The notes below the pieces were generated by a model, which did not search any database, was not told the DNA's origin, and worked only from the letters and a program-made list of their open reading frames with translations. From Pseudomonas coleopterorum (GTDB lineage: Bacteria > Pseudomonadota > Gammaproteobacteria > Pseudomonadales > Pseudomonadaceae), in assembly GCF_900105555.1 (NCBI RefSeq), contig NZ_FNTZ01000001.1, positions 1,488,001-1,552,000 of the forward strand: 64,000 bases of DNA, in the 5' to 3' direction. Of the stretch, positions 9,660-18,584 are shown piece after piece (the stretch's first letter is position 1; every line of letters begins with the position of its first letter). The position numbers were made by a program, and so were the translations under genes.

Positions 9660-10816
9660 TCGATCTGCTCCTTCATGGCCGCGCAGGTTTTGTCCCACGA
9701 CATGCCGTTCAATGCTGCATCGGCCTGGGCCAGCACGCTGTCGCGTGCCTCGGCGCCCAGGGCATGTTCTACCGCGGCGATGAAGGCAGCCGGTGTGTCG
9801 GCAATGGTCACGACCCCGCTGTCACCGTAATCGTTGATCACGTCGGTGATCGGCGTGGACACCACCGGGCGTCCACCGGCGAGGTATTCGGGGGTCTTGG
9901 TCGGACTGATGAAGCGGGTCGAGGCGTTGATGGCGAAGGGCATCAAGGCGACTTCCCAGCCAGCCAGATACCGCGGCAAGTCGCTGTACGGCTTGCCGCC
10001 CAGGTAGTGGATGTTGGCACGTCGCGGCAGGCTCTGCGGGTCGATCTTGACCACCGGGCCGATCAGCACGATCTGCCACTGCGGCCGCTGTCGGGCCAGT
10101 TCATCGACCAGCTGGATGTCGAAGCGCTCGTCGATCACCCCGAAAAAGCCCAGGCGCGGATGGCCGATCGCTGCTTGATCGGTCGGATCGGGGAGCAGCT
10201 CTCGGGCCTGGGCGAAATGGGCGATGTCGACGCTGCTGGGCATGGCGTGGGCGTTGGCGTGTTGGTGGCGCTTGGCCTCCCACAGGCTGTGCCCGCCGGT
10301 GAACACCACGTCGGCGCGCGCCAGCAGTTGACGTTCCCTTTCGATGAGCTCCGGTGGCGCACCCATGAACGCCGACAGCTCGTCCATGCAATCGAAGATC
10401 GTCACCCGCGCCTGCAGGTGGTCGGTGAACGCCAGGCTCATCGGCGTCAGGTACCACAGCAGCAATTCATCGTGTCGATGGTCGGCCAGGTAGGCATCGA
10501 GCAGTTCACGTTGCAAGGTGATGACCCGTTCGTGGGGCACACCCGCAGGCAACTGCGGCACCAGCACTGTTACGCCTTGGGCAGGCTGGCTGGTCAGCAA
10601 CTGCGGCTCGACGTGGTCAGCGAACACTGGCTCTTCGAAGAACAGCACGTCATAGCCTTGCGCCAGGCGTGACATGACGTGCTGCGGGCGCTGGTAGACG
10701 AAGCCCCAACGCAGATGGGACAGACACAGCATGAGCGGCCGGCGGGTCGGCGCAGGATCGCGCAGGGCGCGGGAATGAGCAGTGGGGGTAGAGCCGTTGG
10801 GCGCCACATCGTTCAT
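9647..10816 (-). CDS. GT-B fold glycosyltransferase associated with glf
   Basis: This 389-residue protein has the layout of a GT-B transferase. The N-terminal domain begins around LMLCLSHLRWGFVYQRPQH, and a second Rossmann domain holds RLGFFGVIDERFD, WQIVLIGPVVKID, IHYLGGKPY and the donor-site region SPTKTPEYLAGGRPVVSTP. This resembles GT1/GT4 enzymes that use nucleotide sugars. The start ATG at 10816 has AAGGA 7 nt upstream. It is the first gene of the glycosyltransferase-glf-glycosidase operon and overlaps glf, which points to UDP-galactofuranose as the donor, but that is inference. No membrane segment is seen. The acceptor is unknown. Confidence 0.82.
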   Translation of the reverse strand: MNDVAPNGSTPTAHSRALRDPAPTRRPLMLCLSHLRWGFVYQRPQHVMSRLAQGYDVLFFEEPVFADHVEPQLLTSQPAQGVTVLVPQLPAGVPHERVITLQRELLDAYLADHRHDELLLWYLTPMSLAFTDHLQARVTIFDCMDELSAFMGAPPELIERERQLLARADVVFTGGHSLWEAKRHQHANAHAMPSSVDIAHFAQARELLPDPTDQAAIGHPRLGFFGVIDERFDIQLVDELARQRPQWQIVLIGPVVKIDPQSLPRRANIHYLGGKPYSDLPRYLAGWEVALMPFAINASTRFISPTKTPEYLAGGRPVVSTPITDVINDYGDSGVVTIADTPAAFIAAVEHALGAEARDSVLAQADAALNGMSWDKTCAAMKEQIECLR

Positions 10817-11128
10817 GGGGGTGTCCTTGTTTCAGAGCCTGAATCGGGACTGAAGTCAGCGGGGACTGAGCTTCGACGCCACCCGTATGGATTGTGCGCG
10901 GCAATGAACAGACCCGGTGGGGAAGGTCATGATCTGTGCATTGCCAAGCTTTGGACGCTGCCGAAGCTGCGCTCGTTCAACTTTCCCCGAGCGACCGTCC
11001 GGCACTGCATGGGAACTCCATCGAGGGCCCGAGGGCATAGCTTCATAGGCCTGATCCCGTCGTCGTATCACGCAGGTGCTATCCCTTGATCTTGACCAGT
11101 GTGCCTGCGGGTGCCGGGAGCGACGACG
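10817..11128. other. Intergenic region between divergent glycosyltransferase and galE
   Basis: About 310 bp separate the divergent genes. I see no REP, tRNA or convincing small gene. Promoters for both directions must lie here, but no -35/-10 pair stands out. The ribosome-binding site of galE (GGGAG, 11116-11120) is at the right edge. Confidence 0.5.
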
Positions 11129-12208
11129 ATGATTCTGGTCACAGGCGGTACGGGTTATATCGGTGCGCAGGTCGTTTTGCAGTTGTTGGGCCACGGGCAG
11201 ACGGTGGTCATTCTCGACAACCTGTGCAACAGCTCGCGCACTAGCCTGGAACGCATCGCCAGGCTGGGCGGACGGCGGGCCCGCTTCGTCCTGGGCGATG
11301 TGCGCAATCGGGCGCAGCTGGACGCGCTGTTCGCCGACTTTCCCATTACCGCGGTGATTCACTGTGCGGGGTTGAAGGCGGTCGGCGAAAGCGTCCGTGA
11401 ACCGTTGCGCTACTACGACAGCAATGTCGGCGGCAGCATCACGCTGTGCCAGGCCATGGCCGCCGCAGGGGTGTTCACGCTGATTTTCAGTTCGTCGGCG
11501 ACGGTCTATGGCGACAGTCCGCGGATGCCCATCGACGAACGCTGTGCGACCGGGCTGCCGACCAACCCCTACGGTTTTTCCAAACTGATGGCCGAGAACG
11601 TCATGACCAGCCTGGCCGCGTCCGATGCGCGCTGGTCGGTCGGGCTGCTGCGCTATTTCAATCCCATCGGTGCGCATGATTCCGGTGAGTTGGGCGAAGC
11701 GCCTGCGCAGGTACCGAACAATCTGCTGCCTTATCTGCTGCAGGTGGCCAGCGGGCAGCGGGACGCGCTCCACGTGTATGGCAACGACTACGCTACGGTG
11801 GATGGCACTGGGGTGCGTGACTACGTGCATGTGATGGACCTGGCCGAGGGGCACTGGCTGGCCTTGCAGGCCTTGATGGGGGGCAGCGGCGTGCAGGTCT
11901 GGAACCTGGGGACGGGGCAGGGCTATTCGGTGTTGCAGGTGGTCGATGCATTCACGCGCACGTGCGGGGTGTCCGTGCCGCTCGTGTTCGAGCCCAGGCG
12001 CGCGGGTGACGTTGCCCAGTGCTGGGCCGATCCGGACAAGGCGCGCCGTGAACTGGGCTGGCAGGCCCGACGCTCCTTGGAAGACATGTTGCGCGACGCC
12101 TGGCGCTGGGAGTGCCGACTGGCAGCCGAACACCGCCCTATTCTGTACACCCCGCGCATTACCCCTGTAGCAGCGGCGCAAGCCGCGTCCGAATTCGCCG
12201 CGGTGTGA
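11129..12208 (+). CDS. galE: UDP-glucose 4-epimerase GalE, C-terminus read through a REP element
   Basis: This 359-residue short-chain dehydrogenase-type epimerase interconverts UDP-glucose and UDP-galactose. The NAD motif TGGTGYIG is at the N-terminus, the serine pair lies in FSSSATVYGD, and the catalytic pair is Y148 and K152 in YGFSK. I start it at the ATG at 11129 (GGGAG 8 nt before) rather than the GTG at 11099. Bacterial GalE proteins usually end near 335-345 residues. Here the last residues, reading PVAAAQAASEFAAV, are encoded by a GTAG-type REP at 12167-12189 and the bases after it, so the natural stop has probably been replaced. Divergent from the glf operon, it likely supplies the mutase with UDP-galactose. 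Other sugar epimerases of the family are possible. Confidence 0.85.
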   Translation: MILVTGGTGYIGAQVVLQLLGHGQTVVILDNLCNSSRTSLERIARLGGRRARFVLGDVRNRAQLDALFADFPITAVIHCAGLKAVGESVREPLRYYDSNVGGSITLCQAMAAAGVFTLIFSSSATVYGDSPRMPIDERCATGLPTNPYGFSKLMAENVMTSLAASDARWSVGLLRYFNPIGAHDSGELGEAPAQVPNNLLPYLLQVASGQRDALHVYGNDYATVDGTGVRDYVHVMDLAEGHWLALQALMGGSGVQVWNLGTGQGYSVLQVVDAFTRTCGVSVPLVFEPRRAGDVAQCWADPDKARRELGWQARRSLEDMLRDAWRWECRLAAEHRPILYTPRITPVAAAQAASEFAAV

Positions 12209-12253
12209 CAGCTTGACCGCCTGTATCGCCGACGCGGCTTGCGCCGCTGCTAC
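12167..12253. repeat. Inverted pair of GTAG-type REP elements at the galE/dctM convergence
   Basis: A top-strand copy (12167-12189) lies within the last codons of galE and a bottom-strand copy (12231-12253) follows the stop. They can pair with each other into a long hairpin between two convergent genes, and may serve as a bidirectional transcript end. Confidence 0.85.
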
Positions 12254-12310
12254 AGGGATTTTGGCGTGACGGACTGCCGCGGTGTGTCGCACGCACCGCA
12301 GCAATCGGAT

Positions 12311-13591
12311 CTACAACACCACGCTCGGCAGCCACAGCGAGATGGCGGGGATGTAGGTCACCATCATCAACACCACGAACAGCGCCAGGTAGAACGGCAG
12401 CAAGGCCTTCACCGTAGCCTCGATGGTCACCTTGCCGATCGCCGCACCGACGAACAGCACCGCACCCACCGGTGGTGTGATCAAGCCGATGCCCAGGTTG
12501 ACGAGCATGATCATGCCGAAATGCACCGGATCCACGCCCACGCTGACGACCACAGGCAGCAGGATCGGCGTCAGGATCAGAATCAGCGGCGCCATGTCCA
12601 TGATCGTGCCGAGCATCAGCAGCATCACGTTGATGCACATCAGCACCACGTAACGGTTGTCCGACAGGGTCAGGAACGCCGTGGTGATCTTCATCGGGAT
12701 TTCCATCAGCGTCAGGATATAGCCGAAGCTGGCAGCGAAGCCGATCAGAATCATCACGATGGAAATGGTCCGCGCCGCCCGGTGCATCAGCTTGGGCAGG
12801 TCGCGCCATTTGTAGTCGCGGTAGATGAACATGGTCACGAAGAACGACCAGAGCACGGCGATGGCCGCCGACTCGGTCGCGGTGAACACGCCCGACAGGA
12901 TGCCGCCGAGAATGATCACCAACGCCATCAGCCCCCACAGCGCTTCACCGGCGATCTTCAGCGCCTGGCGCATCGGGATCACTTCGCCCTTGGGATAATT
13001 GCGCTTGCGCGCAAAGATCATGCACAGGCCCATCATCACCGCGCTGAGCAACAGCCCCGGCATGACCCCGGCCATGAACAGCGAGGCGATCGACACCGAG
13101 CCACCCGCGGCCAGCGAGTACAGCACCGAGTTGTGGCTGGGCGGCGTGAGCAGAGCCTGTACCGAGCCGCTGACCGTCACCGCCGTCGAGAAATCGCGCG
13201 GATAACCCGCACGCTCCATTTCCGGAATCAGCACCGAACCCACCGAGGCGGTGTCGGCCACGGACGAGCCGGAGATGGCGCCGAAAAAGGTCGAGGCGAC
13301 GATGTTGACCAGCGACAGCCCACCGCGCACGAACCCCACCAACACGCCGGCGAAGGCCACCAGCCGTCGCGACATGCCGCCCTCGGCCATGATCGCACCG
13401 GCAAGCACGAAGAACGGAATGGCCAGCAACGAGAACTTGTTGACCCCACCGGCGATCTGGATCATCAGCGCGTCGGCCGGAATCTCGATCCACCAGGCCC
13501 CGATCAAGGCCGACAGGCCCAGCGCATAGGCCACCGGCATCCCCACCAGGATCAGGGCGATGAAGCTGCCCAACAGTATGAGAGCATCCAT
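12311..13591 (-). CDS. TRAP transporter large permease, DctM family
   Basis: This 426-residue inner-membrane protein has about twelve hydrophobic helices and family landmarks such as GMPVAYALGLSAL, ATFFGAISGSSVADTASVG and LITPPVGAVLFVG. It is the ion-coupled transport subunit of a tripartite ATP-independent periplasmic system. Its ATG follows the stop of dctQ with no gap, so the two are probably translationally coupled. It is the last gene of the udh-dctP-dctQ-dctM operon. Given the first gene, the cargo is probably a hexuronate such as glucuronate or galacturonate, driven by a Na+ gradient. Confidence 0.92.
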   Translation of the reverse strand: MDALILLGSFIALILVGMPVAYALGLSALIGAWWIEIPADALMIQIAGGVNKFSLLAIPFFVLAGAIMAEGGMSRRLVAFAGVLVGFVRGGLSLVNIVASTFFGAISGSSVADTASVGSVLIPEMERAGYPRDFSTAVTVSGSVQALLTPPSHNSVLYSLAAGGSVSIASLFMAGVMPGLLLSAVMMGLCMIFARKRNYPKGEVIPMRQALKIAGEALWGLMALVIILGGILSGVFTATESAAIAVLWSFFVTMFIYRDYKWRDLPKLMHRAARTISIVMILIGFAASFGYILTLMEIPMKITTAFLTLSDNRYVVLMCINVMLLMLGTIMDMAPLILILTPILLPVVVSVGVDPVHFGMIMLVNLGIGLITPPVGAVLFVGAAIGKVTIEATVKALLPFYLALFVVLMMVTYIPAISLWLPSVVL

Positions 13592-14128
13592 TTACGCAGC
13601 ACCTTCACTGGCTTCTACGACGTCGAACCGCATCACGGCGCGGTGGCTCTGGTCACCCAGGAAGAGCTTTTCCAGGATGAACACCAGGGTCACGATGCCG
13701 CCGAGCGGGATGGGCAAGTAGGAAATACCCACTCGCAGGGAAGGAATCTCACCCAGGTATTGGTTCCAGGTGTTGGCCCACAGCTTGAAGCCCTTGACGA
13801 TCATGAACAGCGCGACCACCGCCATCAGGATCTGCACGGCCACCGCCGCCACCCGGCGCGCCTGCGCCGGCAGGCGTTCCACCGCCATGGCCACGGCCAT
13901 GTGCGCGCCGGCTCGGTAGCTGGCCGCCGCGCCGAAGAAGGTGAACACCACCATCAGCAGGATCGCCACCGGCTCCGGCCAGCTGGAACCGCTGCCCAGC
14001 GCGTAGCGGGTGAAGATGCCCCATGGAATGATCAGGGTCATGGTCAGGACCGACAAACCGGCGATCCCGATGCAGACCCGGTACAGCAAGTCGTTCAAAC
14101 GCAGCACAGTGTTTTTCATGAGGCTCAC
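13592..14128 (-). CDS. TRAP transporter small permease, DctQ family
   Basis: This 178-residue protein has four hydrophobic segments (about 20-42, 55-75, 95-115 and 140-162), with the WPEPVAILLMVVFTFFGAA region typical of DctQ. It sits in the membrane beside DctM and helps dock the periplasmic binding protein. The stop codon abuts the start of dctM, and the gene begins 55 bp after dctP. Its role follows from family and position. Confidence 0.9.
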   Translation of the reverse strand: MSLMKNTVLRLNDLLYRVCIGIAGLSVLTMTLIIPWGIFTRYALGSGSSWPEPVAILLMVVFTFFGAAASYRAGAHMAVAMAVERLPAQARRVAAVAVQILMAVVALFMIVKGFKLWANTWNQYLGEIPSLRVGISYLPIPLGGIVTLVFILEKLFLGDQSHRAVMRFDVVEASEGAA

Positions 14129-14183
14129 CCAGCGGCGGGGGAGCGGGCGACTGCCGGCTCCCCCTTGGTGTTGACGGACAGGC

Positions 14184-15167
14184 TTACTTGACGGCTTCGA
14201 TGCGGGTGATCAGCTCTTTGTACGGCGCGCCGTACTTGTCCCGCACCGGTTGCGTGGCGTCGTAGAAGGCTTTCTTCTGCTCGGGCGTCAAAGTGATGAA
14301 CTCCACGCCACCGGCCTTGAGCTTGGCTTCCGCTTCGCTGGATTTCTTGTCCCACAGCACGCGCTCTTCCATCTGCGCCTCGCGGGCGAGCTTCTTCACC
14401 AGCGCCTGTTGTTCCGGGTTGAGCTTGTTCCAGGTGCCTTTCGCCATCACGATGGGCTCGGGGAGGATCAGGTGCTCGGTCAGCGTGTAGAACTTGGCGT
14501 TCTGGTAGTGGTTGTGTTCGAGCAGGGTCGGCGGGTTGTTCTCCGCGCCGTCGATCACACCGGTCTGCAGGGCGCTGAAGATCTCGCCGGTGGCCATGGC
14601 GATGCCATTGCCGCCCATCGCATTGATGGTTTCGATGAACACCGGGTTGCCCTGTACGCGGATCTTCATGCCTTTGAGGTCGCTGATCTGACGTACCGGC
14701 TTCTTGCTGTAGAGGTTGCGGGTGCCGCCATCCATCCAGCCCAATGCCACCAGGTTGAATTCGGAATTGGTGATCTTGTCGAGGATCTCCTGGCCGATTT
14801 CACCGTCGATGATGCTGCGCATGTGCGCCTGGTCACGGAAGATGAACGGCAGGTTGAACACGTTCACGTCGGGCACCACCGGGCCGACGATACCCAGGCT
14901 GACCCGGGTCATCTGTATAGCGTTGCTCTGAACCTGCTCGACCACTTCTTTCTCGGAACCCAGCACACCACCGGCGAACATCTTGAAGGTGATCTCGCCA
15001 TTGCTCTGTTCCACGAGTTTCTTGCCCATCTCCTGCTCGGCCACCACCGGCGGATAACCGGCCGGGTGCACTTCGGCGAACTTGATGTTGATCGCGGCCT
15101 GCGCCAGCCCGGACAGGCAGAAGGCGAGCGGGAGTGCTGCTACGAGTAACGTGCGTTTGAAATCCAT
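14184..15167 (-). CDS. TRAP transporter periplasmic solute-binding protein, DctP family
   Basis: This 327-residue protein has a Sec signal peptide (residues 1 to about 25, cut after AQA). The mature part shows the DctP fold, including GGTRNLYSKKPVRQISDLKGMKIRVQ split across the hinge, in which the arginine of KIRVQ is the usual carboxylate-binding residue. The binding partner is therefore an organic acid. The start ATG at 15167 has GGAG 7 nt upstream. It follows udh by 42 bp in the same operon, which makes a hexuronate the likely ligand. Confidence 0.92.
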   Translation of the reverse strand: MDFKRTLLVAALPLAFCLSGLAQAAINIKFAEVHPAGYPPVVAEQEMGKKLVEQSNGEITFKMFAGGVLGSEKEVVEQVQSNAIQMTRVSLGIVGPVVPDVNVFNLPFIFRDQAHMRSIIDGEIGQEILDKITNSEFNLVALGWMDGGTRNLYSKKPVRQISDLKGMKIRVQGNPVFIETINAMGGNGIAMATGEIFSALQTGVIDGAENNPPTLLEHNHYQNAKFYTLTEHLILPEPIVMAKGTWNKLNPEQQALVKKLAREAQMEERVLWDKKSSEAEAKLKAGGVEFITLTPEQKKAFYDATQPVRDKYGAPYKELITRIEAVK

Positions 15168-15209
15168 GGATAACTCCAGCGTTGTTGTTGTTTTGGTGTC
15201 GCAAAGGAT

Positions 15210-16049
15210 TCAGTTGTCGCCAAACGGTCCGGCAGCGACGAAGGCGCCACCCTGATAGACCATGGCCGGATCGTCGGCAGCGGGCATCGGTTGCGCGTCG
15301 ATCTTGTCGCGGAACACTTCCGAGCTGTCCTTGGGGGCGAAACCCAGGTGCGCGGCAAAGCGGTTGTCCCACCACACATCGCGGTTGGCCGAAGCGCCGT
15401 AGACCACGGTGTGGCCGACGTTGGGGGTGAACAGGCTCAGTTCGATGAGGCGGGTCAGGTCGTCGAAGCTGAGCCAGGTGCTCATCATTCGGCGGTTAGC
15501 TGGCTCGGGGAACGAGGAGCCGATGCGGATGCTGACGGTTTCGATGCCGTAGCGATCAAAGTAGAAGGTGGCCAGGTCCTCGCCGTAGGACTTGGACAGC
15601 CCGTAGTAGCTGTCCGGACGCCGCGGCGAGTGGGCGTCGATGGTTTCATCCTGCTTGTAGAAACCGATGACATGATTGGAGCTGGCGAACACCACGCGCT
15701 TGACGCCATGCCGGCGTGCTGCTTCGTAGATGTGAAACACCCCGCAGATATTGGGGCCGAGGATGTCTTCGAACGCATGCTCCACCGATACGCCGCCGAA
15801 ATGCACGATGGCGTCCACGCCTTGTACCAGTTCGTGCACGGCCTGCTTGTCGGCGAGATCGCACAACTGGAATTCTTCGCAGGTGTCGGAACGGGTGTCG
15901 GTGGAGGCGGGAAGGGGGACGATATCGGAGAGCCGCAGGGTGCGGGCGAAGGGTTTCAGACTTTCTCTAAGCACCTTCCCCAGACCACCGGCGGCGCCGG
16001 TCAGGAGAAGGCGATTGAAGGGATTCTGGACGGTGTGAATGCCTGTCAT
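15210..16049 (-). CDS. udh: Uronate dehydrogenase
   Basis: This 279-residue NAD-dependent short-chain dehydrogenase has a glycine motif at LLLTGAAGGLGKVL, catalytic Y149 and K153 in YYGLSK, and the strongly conserved uronate dehydrogenase stretches ILGPNICGVFH, FASSNHVIGFY and ADDPAMVYQGGAF near the C-terminus. The enzyme oxidises D-glucuronate or D-galacturonate to the aldarolactone, the entry step of oxidative uronate catabolism. I start at the ATG at 16049, with AAAGGA 8 nt upstream, rather than the ATG at 16082. It is the first gene of an operon with a TRAP transporter. The downstream aldarate genes are not in the window. Confidence 0.92.
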   Translation of the reverse strand: MTGIHTVQNPFNRLLLTGAAGGLGKVLRESLKPFARTLRLSDIVPLPASTDTRSDTCEEFQLCDLADKQAVHELVQGVDAIVHFGGVSVEHAFEDILGPNICGVFHIYEAARRHGVKRVVFASSNHVIGFYKQDETIDAHSPRRPDSYYGLSKSYGEDLATFYFDRYGIETVSIRIGSSFPEPANRRMMSTWLSFDDLTRLIELSLFTPNVGHTVVYGASANRDVWWDNRFAAHLGFAPKDSSEVFRDKIDAQPMPAADDPAMVYQGGAFVAAGPFGDN

Positions 16050-16106
16050 GAGCGAGTCCTTTGTCGTTATTGTTTTTGTCATCTGTTGTCGTATGACTTG
16101 GTTCAG

Positions 16107-16136
16107 ATTATCGACAGCTCTTGACGATCTTGTCAA
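16107..16136 (-). promoter_or_regulatory. Probable sigma-70 promoter and operator of the udh operon
   Basis: On the bottom strand TTGACA (16136-16131), an 18-nt spacer, and GATAAT (16112-16107) lie about 57 nt before the udh ATG. The -35 is inside the inverted repeat TTGAC-N6-GTCAA (16121-16136), a plausible site for a repressor sensing uronate or aldarate. The repeat is seen; the regulator is not in the window. Confidence 0.6.
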
Positions 16137-16201
16137 CGCGACTAATGGCGAAAGCCGCGCGTGAGCTCGACCGTCGCCGACAGGCGGGTGGCTGCCAGAG
16201 C

Positions 16202-16969
16202 CTAAAGGCGAATCCAGCGCTGACGCATCCAGCCACTCAGGGCATCCACGCCCAGCACGAGCAGCAGCATGGCCAGAATGAGCGTGCTGGCGCGCGCCTC
16301 CTGGAACAGGCTGAGGCTGACGTAAAGCATCTGTCCCAGCCCGCCGGCACCGACGAAGCCGAGAATGCTGGCCATGCGAATGTTGTTTTCCCAGCGGTAC
16401 AGGGTGTAGGCCAGCAGCTGTGGCCAGAGGTTGGGCAGGGTGCCGTAGAAGAACGCCAGCCAGGCGTTGCCGCCCTGCAGACGAATCGCGTTGGCAGGTT
16501 CGGGTGGGGTGTTTTCCAGGGCTTCGGCAAACAGCCGGCCGAGCACACCGGCCGTGTGCAAGGCCAGCGCCAGGGTGCCGGCGTTGGGTCCGAGCCCGGC
16601 GGCCAGCACCATCAGCACCGCCCAGACCAGCTCGGGTACTGCACGCAAGGCATTGAGCAGCAGCTTGGCCAGGCCCTGCAGGGGCCAGCCCAATCGGCCG
16701 GCAGCGGGAATAGCCAGCAGCAAGGCGGCGATTGCGGCCAGCAAGGTGCCCAGGGCCGACATCGCCAGGGTCTCCAGTGAGGCATGGCCCACGGCCCACA
16801 GGTGTGCGGCGGTGAAATCCGGAGACAGGAAGCGCGCCGCGTAACGTGCCATGTGACCCAGGCTGTCGGCATCGCCCAGGTTGAATGGGTTCAGGCCCAG
16901 ATAGGCGAAGGAGGCGACCACCGTCAGGATGATGGCCAGTACCAGCGCCGCATTGCTCAGGCGCCTCAT
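16202..16969 (-). CDS. ABC transporter permease, PhnE family (putative selenate importer)
   Basis: This 255-residue integral membrane protein has about six hydrophobic segments and the permease coupling-loop region ALENTPPEPANAIRLQGG with [13 protein letters not shown] further on. Its ATG at 16969 overlaps the stop of the preceding permease as ATGA, so they are coupled. It is one of two different PhnE-like subunits that should form a heterodimeric channel with the ATPase at 17787. It is the last gene of the four-gene operon. Confidence 0.87.
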   Translation of the reverse strand: MRRLSNAALVLAIILTVVASFAYLGLNPFNLGDADSLGHMARYAARFLSPDFTAAHLWAVGHASLETLAMSALGTLLAAIAALLLAIPAAGRLGWPLQGLAKLLLNALRAVPELVWAVLMVLAAGLGPNAGTLALALHTAGVLGRLFAEALENTPPEPANAIRLQGGNAWLAFFYGTLPNLWPQLLAYTLYRWENNIRMASILGFVGAGGLGQMLYVSLSLFQEARASTLILAMLLLVLGVDALSGWMRQRWIRL

Positions 16970-17793
16970 GTGAAACGCCCTCGCAGCACCCGGCTGAGCA
17001 GGTCGGCGAACAGCACCAGCACGATGAACGTCAGCAGGATGCTGGCCACTTCGGCCGAAGCGAACATGCGCATCGACAGGTCGATCTGTTGACCCAGCCC
17101 ACCCGCACCGACGAAGCCCATCACCACCGAGGCGCGCACTGCGCACTCCCAGCGGTACACCGTGTACGACATCAGCTCGGCGGCAGCGGCCGGAAGCGTG
17201 CCATAGGCGAACGCGGCCAGGCGCCCGGCGCCGGCACGCATCAGGGCCTGGGCCGGACGTTGGTCGACCGACTCGTAGATCTCGGCATACACCTTGCCAA
17301 GCATTCCTGCGTAAGTGATGGCAATCGCCAGCACACCGGCGGTCGGGCCCAGGCCCACCGCGCGGACGAACAGCAGAGCCCAGACGATCTCCGGCACGCT
17401 GCGCAGAAAGATCAGCACGCCACGCACCGGCCAGCGCACGCAAGTGCCCGCCCAGCCAGGGCGAGCGCCGATGCTGGCCGCGGACAGCGACAAGGCGCGG
17501 CTGGCGAGCAGGCTGGCGGGCACTGCAAGCACCAGCGCCAGAAACATGCCCGCGGTGGCGATGGCCAAGGTCTGCAAGGTCGCGTCCCACAGCAGCGCCA
17601 GAAAGTCCCGGTCATGGGCCGGCGGCCAGAAACCGGCCAGGAAGGCACCGGTGGATCGGCTGACGGCCGGATCGAACAGCACGCCTGGGTTCAGCTCGGC
17701 CAGACGGATGCCGGGCCACAGCAACAGTACGGCCAGCGCGGCCAGCAGCAGCCGCGGCAGAGCGGCCGGATCGCGGTGGTGCCGACTCAGCAT
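16966..17793 (-). CDS. ABC transporter permease, PhnE family (putative selenate importer)
   Basis: This is a 275-residue membrane protein of the phosphonate-type permease family. A first helix is at about 13-30, followed by a long periplasmic loop and then five further helices. The coupling loop reads [18 protein letters not shown], followed by [13 protein letters not shown]. The start overlaps the end of the ATPase gene by 7 nt, and the stop overlaps the second permease by 4 nt. Together they form the pore of the importer. Confidence 0.87.
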   Translation of the reverse strand: MLSRHHRDPAALPRLLLAALAVLLLWPGIRLAELNPGVLFDPAVSRSTGAFLAGFWPPAHDRDFLALLWDATLQTLAIATAGMFLALVLAVPASLLASRALSLSAASIGARPGWAGTCVRWPVRGVLIFLRSVPEIVWALLFVRAVGLGPTAGVLAIAITYAGMLGKVYAEIYESVDQRPAQALMRAGAGRLAAFAYGTLPAAAAELMSYTVYRWECAVRASVVMGFVGAGGLGQQIDLSMRMFASAEVASILLTFIVLVLFADLLSRVLRGRFT

Positions 17794-18584
17794 CGCGGCA
17801 GCCAGGGCGTCGCGGTGTCCGCTGACGTGGGGGCAGGGCTCAGCTGCGCGTTGGCATACAGGTCATCCAGGCGCTGTGGGGTGACTTCGGCAGCGCTCAG
17901 GTCGAAGGCGATCCGGCCGTCGCGCACGCCGATGATCCGCGGGAAGCAGGCCAATGCCAGCTCCACCGTGTGCAGGCTGGCCACCAGGGTGACGTGCTGT
18001 TCGCTGGCGTGCTGGCAGAGCAGGTCCAGGGTATGCCGGGCCAGCCTGGGGTCCATCGCCGAAACCGGCTCGTCGGCCAGCAACAACTCCGGCTGTTGAT
18101 ACAGGGCGCGAGCGATGCCAACGCGCTGCAATTGGCCGCCCGACAGCTGCTGGCATTGGGCGAACAGCTTGTCGTCCAGGTCCAGCCGCGCCAGCAGCGC
18201 ACGGGCGCCGGCAATGTCCACCGGATGCAGGAGGTTGAGCAGGCTCTTGCCCAGACCCCATTGCCCCAGCTTGCCGGCCAGCACCGCCGTGACCACCCGC
18301 TGTCGGGGCGGCAGCGGCGGGGCCTGATGGATCAGGCCGATGCGCGCGCGCAGGCGCTGTCGTGCGCGACTGCTCAGCTGCCAGGGCTGCGGGCCCAGCA
18401 CCGCGAGCTCGCCAGCGCTGGGCTGCAGGGCGGTCGCCAGCACATTCAGCAAGCTGGACTTGCCGGCGCCCGACGGACCGATGATCGCCACGCGCTCCCC
18501 GGCGGCAATGTTCAGATGCACGTCGCGCAAAGCCTGCACCCCGTTGCGGTGGCGCAGGTCGACGGCCGTCAGGCGCAGGGTCAT
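17787..18584 (-). CDS. ABC transporter ATP-binding protein, PhnC family (putative selenate importer)
   Basis: This is a 265-residue nucleotide-binding subunit. Walker A is GPSGAGKSS, the signature is [15 protein letters not shown], Walker B is LLLADEP and the switch histidine lies in [11 protein letters not shown]. It is most like PhnC/PtxA proteins of phosphonate and phosphite importers. Its ATG overlaps the stop of the binding-protein gene as ATGA. It powers uptake through the two downstream permeases. Confidence 0.9.
   Translation of the reverse strand: MTLRLTAVDLRHRNGVQALRDVHLNIAAGERVAIIGPSGAGKSSLLNVLATALQPSAGELAVLGPQPWQLSSRARQRLRARIGLIHQAPPLPPRQRVVTAVLAGKLGQWGLGKSLLNLLHPVDIAGARALLARLDLDDKLFAQCQQLSGGQLQRVGIARALYQQPELLLADEPVSAMDPRLARHTLDLLCQHASEQHVTLVASLHTVELALACFPRIIGVRDGRIAFDLSAAEVTPQRLDDLYANAQLSPAPTSADTATPWLPRC

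Noticed and set aside
12239..14191. 650-codon histidine-rich frame opposite dctM/dctQ
   Set aside because: It lies antisense to two clear permease genes and has the low-complexity H/Q/R/D composition typical of GC-rich shadow frames.
16202..17590. Extended 462-residue reading of the second importer permease
   Set aside because: The first 200 residues read the other permease out of frame; the ATGA overlap at 16969 gives the proper start.
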